Below are positions 37,165 to 44,252 of a stretch of 57,964 nt of DNA, piece by piece (the stretch's first letter is position 1; the number at the start of each line of letters is the position of its first letter). The position numbers and the translations under genes were made by a program. The DNA lies in NCBI GenBank assembly GCA_021794075.1, contig JAJYRM010000010.1:1-57964 (forward strand), written 5' to 3'. This DNA is from Bacteroidota bacterium (GTDB taxonomy: Bacteria > Bacteroidota > Ignavibacteria > Kryptoniales > JAKASW01). The notes beneath the pieces are model-generated. The model saw nothing but the letters and a program-made list of their open reading frames with translations, made no database searches and was not told the DNA's origin.

Positions 37165-37371
37165 ATGAGCGAAAAAGAAAAATTTCAAATCGAGGCGCTG
37201 AAGATTATCATCAGCTATCATAGCGGTCACTTGCTGAAGGCTGAAGAAATGTCGGAGGTCGTAAAACAAATGGTGGCTGACGCTGAAGCGGCAATGGAAG
37301 TGCGAATCATGAAAGAGGATGATTGCTTCGATGGATGGCTTGACCGGCAGGCTTCTGACAGATCAATGTAG
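37165..37371 (+). CDS. Small hypothetical helical protein
   Basis: 68 residues from ATG 37165 (MSEKEKFQIEALKIIISYHS). The frame is open much further upstream, but that part has no amphipathic pattern and no start. The product is charged and almost entirely helix-forming, with LLKAEEMSEVVKQMVADAE as a strong amphipathic helix and no membrane segment. The ribosome-binding site is weak. It is followed 59 bases later by another small gene with a good one. I do not recognise the family, and coding status is moderately supported only. Confidence 0.45.
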   Translation: MSEKEKFQIEALKIIISYHSGHLLKAEEMSEVVKQMVADAEAAMEVRIMKEDDCFDGWLDRQASDRSM

Positions 37372-37430
37372 TGAATAATATGTGAGTTCGTTCTGTCGAA
37401 CTTAAAATCCGGAATAACTTGGAGGAATGT

Positions 37431-37715
37431 ATGTCAGGGAGAGCGTACAATCTGAAGGCGGAAATTTTAACGGTGGACGCCGAAAAGATCAAGGTTGCAT
37501 TGACTGATTTCCTGGGGGCGAAGGCGATCATTGAGACCGCATGGGGATTCGTCGTAAGGGCTACTCTGGAGGGGGAGAATGCCGCTGATCTAAACAGCAG
37601 ATTTCTATCAGCCCTTCGGCGAATATCCAAGGTGACATCCTTGCGGTCAGAATGGTCGAATAATGGTGTGACCGAGAGCTTCTTCGACTATGTGCCGAGA
37701 GGTAAGAGGCCTTGA
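37431..37715 (+). CDS. Small hypothetical protein, possible alpha/beta fold
   Basis: 94 residues from ATG 37431, with an excellent TTGGAGGA ribosome-binding site at 37419-37426. Alternating strands and helices (AYNLKAEILTVDAEKIKVAL, ETAWGFVVRATLEGENAADLN, ALRRISKVTSLRSEW) suggest a compact ferredoxin-like alpha/beta fold. No cofactor motif, signal peptide or membrane segment. Family unknown to me. It lies directly upstream of the first copy of the ~210-base repeat and the peptide cassette, but nothing shows that it belongs to that system. Confidence 0.6.
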   Translation: MSGRAYNLKAEILTVDAEKIKVALTDFLGAKAIIETAWGFVVRATLEGENAADLNSRFLSALRRISKVTSLRSEWSNNGVTESFFDYVPRGKRP

Positions 37716-38161
37716 TACCAGAGTCAACTGTCCCACTCGGCTGATTCCCACCGAAGCATCCTAAGCGTATTAGGGTAGGAGGGATTTCTTAATATTCCTC
37801 CGCAATTGGCCGATCATAACGTGTGGCAAAGAGTCATCGACTTCAGCGGAACGACATTCGATCCATGACCGTCGTTATTGAATTCTGAATGGGGAAACAC
37901 ATGGACAAAATTGACTGGGTAGTCTGAAATGTTTCTGGTCGGATAGGATGCGAATTAACATTCCGCGAAAATGGAGTCTTCGAAATCGATAATTGAAGCG
38001 CCGCTCTCTGAGTGCCTCGGCCACAAGGGAAACCGCGCTGAAAACCTGAACCGTCGCAAGAGCGGTAGATCGACTGACTCCATGTTGCTGCGTCTTGATG
38101 GTTGGTAAATCCCCTTCGTCCTGAGCAAGCGCTTTGTAAGTTTCAACGGATGGTTTTCAAA
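37716..38161. other. Spacer before repeat copy A
   Basis: No convincing gene. Short inverted repeats (CCTAA/TTAGG near 37770, GGAGG/CCTCC around 37778-37801) could end the upstream small-gene transcript but lack T-tracts. A short forward frame starting at ATG 38150 runs into the repeat and ends at TAG 38249-38251 (33 codons). Confidence 0.4.
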
Positions 38162-38390
38162 GGTAGCAGTGGTTATTACGAACTTACCCACCCTAATAGG
38201 TACAACATAATCATAGCCGCTGTTATTGTGGGAGCAAATAGCTTGGATTAGATTGGCCAACGTAATCAACGGGCGTGCGTTGGCGATATGGATATAGGAG
38301 TTTAACATGGTCGTCGAAATGTCAAGGGAGCCGTAGGTTGTGCGTCGCCGTATCTCTACGAATGTGCCCCCTCATTCGATATTAATCCAC
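38162..38390 (+). repeat. Diverged direct repeat, copy A, with conserved 9-bp hairpin
   Basis: Aligns without gaps to 47321-47444 at a constant offset of 9159 bases over 38162-38285. By hand count 63 of 76 positions match over 38210-38285. Weaker similarity continues for about 100 bases to a shared AATCCAC end. GCCAACGTA (38256-38264) pairs with TGCGTTGGC (38276-38284) around an 11-base loop. The other copy keeps the stem with one A-T to G-T change. In the forward frame before TAG 38249 the translated ends match (AAVIVGANSLD here, AAVIVVANSSD there), mostly with synonymous differences. It could be a structured RNA, a short peptide gene or the scar of a small element. It lies about 35 bases before the short gene at 38423. 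Confidence 0.6.
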
Positions 38391-38422
38391 TATGAATAGC
38401 CTTTTATACCAAAGGTACAGCA

Positions 38423-38602
38423 GTGCCGCGTGAAGCATTAGAAATTCCGTTGAACAAAGGAATTCTAACGCTATTGGCGCCGTCTGGCAATATGGGGAAT
38501 TCGGAGGAGACAGCGATTAAATATCTTTTTAATGGGCAAGCTGCCATGGCGGATCAGATACATTCGGAATATCTACAAGCGAAAGGAGGTGAAAAGGAAT
38601 GA
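38423..38602 (+). CDS. Short ORF translationally coupled to the repeat-peptide gene
   Basis: 59 residues from GTG 38423 (AAAGG at 38411-38415), with ATG 38492 as a shorter alternative of 36 residues. The stop TGA (38600-38602) overlaps the start of the next gene as ATGA (ATG 38599), a classic translational-coupling arrangement. Its last codons double as the strong AAGGAGGTG ribosome-binding site of that gene. The product is PREALEIPLNKGILTLLAPS followed by a mostly helical acidic tail (ETAIKYLFNGQAAMADQIHS). No family recognised. If real, it would be a small partner or chaperone of the downstream peptide. It could also be a regulatory leader ORF. Confidence 0.45.
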   Translation: MPREALEIPLNKGILTLLAPSGNMGNSEETAIKYLFNGQAAMADQIHSEYLQAKGGEKE

Positions 38603-38814
38603 AGTTCATGAATCTTGAACTGGAGAAACTCGAGCAACGTATTGCTCCTGGTATGGTGTACTGCTGCTGTGACTGCGGCGGAACAAACCAAGGGACAGCG
38701 GGGCACAGCAAGGCATCAAAGGCCAGCAAAGCCAGCAAGGCCAGTAAGGCCAGCAAGGCGAGCCACGCTTCGAATGGCTGTGGTACAAGCACGCACGGCT
38801 CAAAAGGCGGGTGA
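38599..38814 (+). CDS. Candidate RiPP-like precursor: LEKLEQRIAPG leader, Cys cluster, Lys-Ala-Ser repeats
   Basis: 71 residues, with a near-perfect ribosome-binding site (AAGGAGGTGA at 38583-38592, six bases before ATG). The N-terminus MKFMNLELEKLEQRIAPGM is leader-like. I recall similar LE-x-LE-x-RIAPG starts in small secreted peptides of other phyla but cannot confirm this here. A Cys-rich block follows (YCCCDCGGTNQG), then six perfect K-A-S triplets plus H-A-S, then NGCGTSTHGSKGG. The codons of the KAS units vary (GCA TCA, GCC AGC, GCC AGT, GCG AGC), which points to selection on the peptide. The next gene encodes a PqqD/RRE-protease-adaptor fusion, a natural partner for leader recognition, cleavage and export. 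A hairpin after it may limit read-through. Confidence 0.75.
   Translation: MKFMNLELEKLEQRIAPGMVYCCCDCGGTNQGTAGHSKASKASKASKASKASKASHASNGCGTSTHGSKGG
38710..38763 (+). repeat. Six tandem 9-base repeats encoding Lys-Ala-Ser
   Basis: Consensus AAGGCCAGC repeated six times in frame within the peptide gene, followed by a degenerate seventh unit (CACGCTTCG, His-Ala-Ser). Copies differ at third positions and by TCA/AGC/AGT serine codons. The array is therefore old or under protein-level selection rather than a fresh slippage product. Confidence 0.9.
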
Positions 38815-38837
38815 CCTTGTGATCTAGAGAGCCATAG

Positions 38838-38875
38838 AGGCCGGGCGCCATAGCCTTGTTTTTGGTACCCGGCTT
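38838..38875 (+). terminator. Possible attenuator hairpin between peptide gene and export gene
   Basis: AGGCCGGG (38838-38845) can pair with CCCGGCTT (38868-38875), one G-T pair included, around a 22-base loop that itself contains TTGTTTTTGG. TTT follows shortly. It is weak as a terminator. Partial termination here would give more peptide than processing protein, as is common for precursor-peptide operons. Confidence 0.3.
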
Positions 38876-38993
38876 TAGATTCCAATGTCGCCAGACTTAT
38901 ACAGAGCCGAAGAGTTATAAGAGTCTTTTGCCGATATTCCGCGGTCATCATCGTCATTCAGAAGTGTAAGCAGGTTTCTATTGAGATTGAAAT

Positions 38994-41480
38994 ATGTCAA
39001 GCAGTCTACCCAAAATCAGGACCGATTTAATATTCACCGAACGGGTAACTTCCGACGGCGTGTCCTTTGTAATCAAGGATCCCCTAAATGACCATTACTT
39101 CCATTTCGGCGAAGCGGAGCGTTTCATCTTGCAGCAGCTCGATGGAGAGACAAACCTAGATGTGGTACGCGCCAGAGCGGAGAAAAAGTTTGATTCCGCG
39201 CTTCCATATGAGACATTAAAAGCGTTCCTCGGAAATTGCAAAACATCTGGTCTGCTCGATACGGGCGAACAGAAAACAAAAAAATCAAAACGACGGTTAG
39301 ACGGTAACTTACTCTACCTTAGGTTCAAACTCTATGACCCTGATGATTTGCTGACCCGGTTGGTGCCCAGGATCGGGTTCTTCTTTACTTCATATTTTAT
39401 GTTCCTGTCGTTTGCCTCTATCGCAATCGCTACCTGTGTGTTGATTACGAACTGGAGCGTGTTTGTGCATGCTCTGTTGGAGCTACGATACGGGGCGATT
39501 CCAGTCCTGCTCGCCGTATCCTTCTTCGTAGTATCTCTACACGAGCTAGCCCATGGGTTAACCTGTAAGCGTTTTGGTGGGAGTGTTCATGAGATCGGCT
39601 TCATGCTGATATACGCGCAGCCCTGCCTCTACTGCAACGTCAGCGATGCGTGGCTGTTCCCCGAAAAGAAGAAGCGGCTTTGGGTCGGCTTCGCAGGTCC
39701 TTATTTTGAACTGTTCATCTGGTCGGTCGCCACACTCGCCTGGCAAGTTACCGTCTTCACATCATGGATCAACTACGTATCGCTAATAATTATGGCAAGC
39801 TCAGGTCTTAAGACCCTCGTCAACTTCAACCCCTTCATCAAATACGATGGCTACTACCTCCTTAGCGATTTCCTGGAGATTCCAAATTTGAGAAGAAGAG
39901 CCTTTCGTTATGTGGGTATGCAGCTGGAGAGACTGGTTGGGAGGAAGCCGCCGCTCACGAAAGAGCTTACCAAGCGAGAGCGACTCATATATCTTGTTTA
40001 CGGCACAATCTCATTCGCCGCTTCTTTTGCCCTCATTCTCGTCCTTATAGGATCAATTGGTGGATACATAGCCAAAGGCACCAGCGGGCTGGTCGGGGCT
40101 CTCTTCGCCGTGGCTATATCAGCATCATGGGTTCAAAGAAGAATGAACAGACTTTTCGGAATCGAGCATATGTTCAAAAAGAAACCGAAAGAAACTGCCG
40201 TCGAGGCTGTCGTGGGACAGTCGCCGCAATCCAGACCTACTTCGGTCGAGTCGACAGGGAATCAACCTGGATCAGAAAATAATCGGACTGAATCGATCCC
40301 AGTGCCAACGGGTGACACCGTGTCGGCGAACAAGACGCAGTCTGGTCGGAACAATGGGAACAATAAAGTGCCTGGTCATGACGGCGGATCGGATCAACTC
40401 AAGAAGAAGGTCCTATGGAAGAAACGATGCGTGTATGTCGCGGTCCTTGGCGCGTTAGGTGTATACCTGTTCTTCGGAAAGGCTCAGAAAAGCGTGACAG
40501 GCCCGTTCGATATAATTCCTACACAGAATGCCAGCGTTCGCACGACAATTGCGGGGATCGTAAAAGAAGTCGACGTGCATGAAGGGCAATTCGTGCAGGT
40601 GGGAGATACGATTGCGAAGCTATCGGATGAGACAAATTCGACGGACCTGAAAAGGATCGAGTATCAGATTTCGCAGAACAAGGCCAAGCTCCTTCTCTTG
40701 AAGAGCGGACCTACTCTGCAGCAGATCAAGCTAGCGCAGACAGATGTTGATAAGGCGCAGGTGCAGGTACACTACTCGGGGCTCAAAGCGGAAATGTCCA
40801 GGAAACTGTATGAAAAAAACATCATTTCTAAAGGGGAGATTGACGACGCGGAAGGAGCTTACGCGCTGGCCCAGCGCGATCTCGAGTCCTCGAAGGCAAA
40901 GCTGGCGGTTCTCCTGCAAGGACCACGTCCGCAGGAGATAGAGGCAAGTCAGGCCGAGATCGCCAGTCTTGAAGCCCAACAAGAATTCCTTTCGACACAG
41001 ATAAAGGAAGCGTCTGTGGTGACTCCGGCAAGCGGCATCATCGCAACGCCGGAGATACAGCTGAGAGAAATGGCGGGGCAAGCGGTCACTAAGGGGGCGC
41101 TGATCGTTAAAGTTTTCGACTTTAGAAAGGTTATTGTGGAAATAGTAGTGTCTGAGGATGACATCGGCGAAGTAAGAGTGGGCCAGAAGGTAGTTCTAAA
41201 GGCTCGGGCTTATCCCAATAAGACCTTCAGCGGCGTCGTCGAGGCGATAGCAATTGCTGCGGAGGGTATAGAATCGTCTACGAGTGCTGGCCAGCCCGCC
41301 AGATCGTCGAAGGCGGCGAACACTTTCATTGTGGCAACAGAGATCGAGAATAGCTCCTTGCTCTTGAAGGCTGGGATGGGCGGCGAAGCGAGAATCTTAT
41401 GCAGAAGAGCCAGGGTACTGAATGTGTTGATAGATCCGCTAGTCCATACTTTGAAGACTCAATTCTGGACATTGTTCTAA
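38994..41480 (+). CDS. PqqD/RRE-like + M50 metalloprotease + HlyD adaptor fusion protein
   Basis: 828 residues in three modules. Residues ~1-95 are a PqqD-like winged helix (YFHFGEAERFILQQLDGETNLDVV split here; ends KTSGLLD), the fold that binds RiPP leader peptides. Residues ~120-390 are a membrane M50 site-2-protease-type domain with HELAH (183-187) and the second zinc motif NFNPFIKYDGYY (277-288, Asp285). About six membrane helices are visible. After a Ser/Asn-rich linker (~400-460) and one more membrane helix comes an HlyD/MFP adaptor: lipoyl half IAGIVKEVDVHEGQFVQVGD, a long coiled-coil hairpin and a second half ending KAGMGGEARI. It should recognise, possibly cut, and pass a small peptide outward. 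No ABC ATPase or TolC is in the window. The start ATG has a weak ribosome-binding site. Confidence 0.88.
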   Translation: MSSSLPKIRTDLIFTERVTSDGVSFVIKDPLNDHYFHFGEAERFILQQLDGETNLDVVRARAEKKFDSALPYETLKAFLGNCKTSGLLDTGEQKTKKSKRRLDGNLLYLRFKLYDPDDLLTRLVPRIGFFFTSYFMFLSFASIAIATCVLITNWSVFVHALLELRYGAIPVLLAVSFFVVSLHELAHGLTCKRFGGSVHEIGFMLIYAQPCLYCNVSDAWLFPEKKKRLWVGFAGPYFELFIWSVATLAWQVTVFTSWINYVSLIIMASSGLKTLVNFNPFIKYDGYYLLSDFLEIPNLRRRAFRYVGMQLERLVGRKPPLTKELTKRERLIYLVYGTISFAASFALILVLIGSIGGYIAKGTSGLVGALFAVAISASWVQRRMNRLFGIEHMFKKKPKETAVEAVVGQSPQSRPTSVESTGNQPGSENNRTESIPVPTGDTVSANKTQSGRNNGNNKVPGHDGGSDQLKKKVLWKKRCVYVAVLGALGVYLFFGKAQKSVTGPFDIIPTQNASVRTTIAGIVKEVDVHEGQFVQVGDTIAKLSDETNSTDLKRIEYQISQNKAKLLLLKSGPTLQQIKLAQTDVDKAQVQVHYSGLKAEMSRKLYEKNIISKGEIDDAEGAYALAQRDLESSKAKLAVLLQGPRPQEIEASQAEIASLEAQQEFLSTQIKEASVVTPASGIIATPEIQLREMAGQAVTKGALIVKVFDFRKVIVEIVVSEDDIGEVRVGQKVVLKARAYPNKTFSGVVEAIAIAAEGIESSTSAGQPARSSKAANTFIVATEIENSSLLLKAGMGGEARILCRRARVLNVLIDPLVHTLKTQFWTLF

Positions 41481-41491
41481 GGAGACAAAAC

Positions 41492-42511
41492 ATGCCTACA
41501 CTATTCGACGTTTGTGATTCAGAAACAAATGTGATGTCGGAAAATGGCTCCCGGGGACATTCGCCGTTTACCGAGGCGAGATCAACTAGAAGCTCTCCTC
41601 AGGGATTCACCGACAAATGCCTTTACTTGACCGGACGCCCTACGCTGCGAGACTTTCTTCACTATGTCAAGAGCCACTCCGCAAATCCGGAAGACGAGGG
41701 CCTATTGACCGACCAATGGAGGTCGGCCCGCGAAATTGTCCTTACCCTTGAGAAGACGGAAGCGGGACTCGCGGACAATCCGAATATTGTTCGGATTGAA
41801 TTGAAATCGGAATACGAAGAACTTCTTACCAATTTTGTAAAAGACCCGCTAGTGCAGCATGGGTTCAATACCGTACCGACAGAAATCGCGTTTGTTGAAC
41901 TGGACTCGATGGTTGTTTACCAGAAGCATATCGATCTTAGTTACGTTGAACAACTCGAAAGAAAATTAGGGGAGTCGCCGAGTTGGGAAAAAGTTTTCCT
42001 GACCTGCTTCCCCCTTGAGCATCCTGTACCGCCTGTCACATGGTCACGCGTCCATGGTGGGAGCTATGTATTTGTGTCGCCATCGAATGATATCCGCTTT
42101 TTAGGCGCGATGCAGCTGCAACCTGGAAACATAAAGGACATTCCACCGCCAGGGAATATGGTAGGAGTAGTTGGGATAGCCGTCGGATTCGGATCGAATT
42201 TCCTTAACGCGATTCAGGTTGAGAACCGGCTTATACTCAACAACGGCAGCCACCGTGCTTACGCGCTCCGCAAACTTGGAATTGCCCGCGTCCCTTGCAT
42301 TGTGCAGCATGTCCACTCGCGCGATGAATTGGATGCCGTTGCGGACTCGGAGGTCATGCGCGATCCGGAGTATTTGTTGCACAATCCGCGGCCTTCAATG
42401 CTAAGGGACTATTTCAATCCTGAACTATACAAAGTCATGCAGGTCAAGAGGCGGCTGTATCAAGTAACGGTGAAGTTTGACGTCGAACAGAATTACATGC
42501 CGGCGCTTTGA
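41492..42511 (+). CDS. ParB-like-fold protein of unknown function, linked to the peptide cassette
   Basis: About 339 residues from ATG 41492, seven bases after AAGGAG, which overlaps the end of the preceding gene. The gap is only 11 bases, so the two are almost surely co-transcribed. The frame is open upstream to 41399, but that part overlaps the fusion gene. Around residues 244-272 is NRLILNNGSHRAYALRKLGI followed by ARVPCIV. This is the G-x-H-R-x-x-A-x-x-x-L-G pattern of the ParB/sulfiredoxin fold, a fold used by DNA-binding CTPases, nucleases and ATP/ADP-dependent serine kinases. The ~200-residue N-terminal part (TGRPTLRDFLHYVK, KVFLTCFPLEHP) is unknown to me. No signal peptide. A role in modifying the Ser-rich peptide is a guess. 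Confidence 0.6.
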   Translation: MPTLFDVCDSETNVMSENGSRGHSPFTEARSTRSSPQGFTDKCLYLTGRPTLRDFLHYVKSHSANPEDEGLLTDQWRSAREIVLTLEKTEAGLADNPNIVRIELKSEYEELLTNFVKDPLVQHGFNTVPTEIAFVELDSMVVYQKHIDLSYVEQLERKLGESPSWEKVFLTCFPLEHPVPPVTWSRVHGGSYVFVSPSNDIRFLGAMQLQPGNIKDIPPPGNMVGVVGIAVGFGSNFLNAIQVENRLILNNGSHRAYALRKLGIARVPCIVQHVHSRDELDAVADSEVMRDPEYLLHNPRPSMLRDYFNPELYKVMQVKRRLYQVTVKFDVEQNYMPAL

Positions 42512-42674
42512 GCTGGTCGAGAGGGAGAATATGAAACCATTACGAGAGGTCGGCTTGATTTGGAGCTAATGGACGGTGCCGGCAAGCGCGCAACCGCTCT
42601 CTTCGCCACCTGATTTACCTAAGGTCGTTCGTCGCGGCCCTTCTTAGAAGACATTCGAAGGCTTAAAATACACC

Positions 42675-44252
42675 ATGTACACAATTGAAACTCCGCGCCG
42701 ATTTTCAGAATCCATATTCTGGCGATTGATGGTCGACTACTACCGCCGGCAAGGCATCAAAGCCTGGAGCAACGGCGAGGTGCCGTTCCGCATCTCAAGT
42801 AATCCTTACATTGCAAACGCATACGCGGAGATAATCACCGGATATCTGCGAGATGTATCTAATGTCGATGATTCCGTCCGCTCCGTGACCATCATCGAGC
42901 TCGGTGCTGGCTCCGGACAGTTCGGCTATTTGTTGGCGCGAGCTCTTGTTGAGAGGACAATTGCAAACGCCGCGTATAAGGGCCCTTCCTTCAAGTATCT
43001 CATGACGGATGTCGCGGACAGCAACGTGTCCGAGTGGGCGAAGAATCCGCGGCTGAGATTTTTGGTGGAACAGGGTATAATGGAGTTTGCCGTTTTGGAT
43101 GTTGCCGATCCTTATTCGGCTATGATCGCTGTCTCACGAAGGTCGCTAGAACAGTTCAACTCTGGAAATCCGGTAGTAGTGATTGCCAATTACGTCCTTG
43201 ACGTGCTGGTCCATGATGCTTTCTCTGTACGAGATGGCAAACTGAATGAGGTACGGATCGGCGTAGAAATCGGAAAGAAGATGCCGGAGATTATTGGAAG
43301 CAAAGAAGTGTTCGAGTCTTTAGCATTCAACAGGACAGCAACTCCGGTAAAGTTCCCTTATTACAATGAGCCAGATCTAGATTCCGTTCTGAAAAGCTAT
43401 TCGACTACTCTTAGGTCTGCTACTTTCCTTTTTCCTGTTTCAGCCCTTCGATTCATGGAGAAGGTGGGCCAAATGAGCGGTGGACGTATGCTGATGATTG
43501 TCAGCGACAAGGCATATATCAGGACAGATCAGTTGGAAGGACAAAACGGCTTGAACTTGGCCGTGACAGGTTCCTTCTCGGCGATCATCAATCTCGACGC
43601 CGTGGCTAGATGGATTGGGGAACACGGAGGGGTTGTCAAAGTCCCCGACTCTGCCAGCTCGCATTTCGACACTTACGCATTTCTTCTTAGGCATACAGGG
43701 GATTTTGTGAATCTTTCGGACGCTTTCTCGCGAGCTGTTGACGACCTTGGCCCCGCGTCATACTGGGCCGTTGCGGAAAACGTGATGCATCATACCGGGG
43801 GATTCACGCTAAGGGCACTCCTCGGGTTCTTGAAATTATCGTGTTACGATCCTTACTTGGTGATGGCGATGAAGGAAAGTCTCCTCCAGGCTGCCAATGA
43901 GGCAGACGTCGAAGGGGGAGAACGACTTTATTCTGCGTTGTCGAAAGTGTGGGGGAATTATTATCCCATGGGCGGCAACCGCGCGCGGCGAGATGTCGCG
44001 TTTCTCCTGGGGAGACTCTTCCGGCGTCTCAGAAAACCCGAAAGATCTCTCGAATGTTTTCGTGCCTCCATGGAGGAATTCGGAGCACATTGCTCAGTCC
44101 TGCGCAATATCGGTATCTGCTATGAAGAACTCGGAGAAAAGGAAGAGGCACTCTCTTATTACAGAGAAGCGTCACGGCTTCGTCCTGATCTGCCTGCGGA
44201 AGAGGGGATTACCAGATTGAGTCAAGTCGACGAAATAGTTGCGAGTCGATGA
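42675..44252 (+). CDS. MidA-like SAM-dependent methyltransferase fused to TPR region
   Basis: 525 residues. The SAM-binding motif I is VTIIELGAGSGQFGYLLARA (about residues 73-92), and a motif IV-like segment VVVIANYVLDVLVHDAF (about 175-191) follows. The V-I-A-N-Y/E-x-x-D-x-L-V/P spacing is that of the MidA/NDUFAF7 (DUF185) arginine methyltransferases, though overall similarity is low. The last ~150 residues are helical repeats. RRLRKPERSLECFRASMEEFG and SVLRNIGICYEELGEKEEAL (34-residue period, then YYREASRLRPDLP) are TPR units for protein binding. It starts at ATG 42675, 163 bases after the ParB-like gene, with a distant GAAGG, so the two may or may not share a transcript. A possible peptide- or protein-modifying enzyme of the cassette. 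Confidence 0.65.
   Translation: MYTIETPRRFSESIFWRLMVDYYRRQGIKAWSNGEVPFRISSNPYIANAYAEIITGYLRDVSNVDDSVRSVTIIELGAGSGQFGYLLARALVERTIANAAYKGPSFKYLMTDVADSNVSEWAKNPRLRFLVEQGIMEFAVLDVADPYSAMIAVSRRSLEQFNSGNPVVVIANYVLDVLVHDAFSVRDGKLNEVRIGVEIGKKMPEIIGSKEVFESLAFNRTATPVKFPYYNEPDLDSVLKSYSTTLRSATFLFPVSALRFMEKVGQMSGGRMLMIVSDKAYIRTDQLEGQNGLNLAVTGSFSAIINLDAVARWIGEHGGVVKVPDSASSHFDTYAFLLRHTGDFVNLSDAFSRAVDDLGPASYWAVAENVMHHTGGFTLRALLGFLKLSCYDPYLVMAMKESLLQAANEADVEGGERLYSALSKVWGNYYPMGGNRARRDVAFLLGRLFRRLRKPERSLECFRASMEEFGAHCSVLRNIGICYEELGEKEEALSYYREASRLRPDLPAEEGITRLSQVDEIVASR

Noticed and set aside
37955-38308. 117-codon minus-strand ORF across repeat copy A, similar to the minus-strand ORF at 47342-47545 (shared ANARP-x-x-TLANLI and HNN-x-G-x-D)
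   Set aside because: The similarity is explained by the DNA repeat. Differences in this strand's codons fall at first and second positions, ribosome-binding sites are missing, and the second ORF starts only at TTG. I kept the repeat and hairpin instead of two peptide genes.
38710-38763. CRISPR or other spacer-repeat array
   Set aside because: Units are contiguous 9-base in-frame codon triplets without spacers.
38529-38957. Minus-strand ORF with LLALLALLALL-type repeats opposite the KAS array
   Set aside because: It is the reverse complement of the AAGGCCAGC repeats. The forward strand has the strong ribosome-binding site and the sensible product.
42531-42569. 12-codon ORF with a good GAGGGAG site after the ParB-like gene
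   Set aside because: Too short to support without comparative data. It could be a leader peptide but nothing else suggests one.
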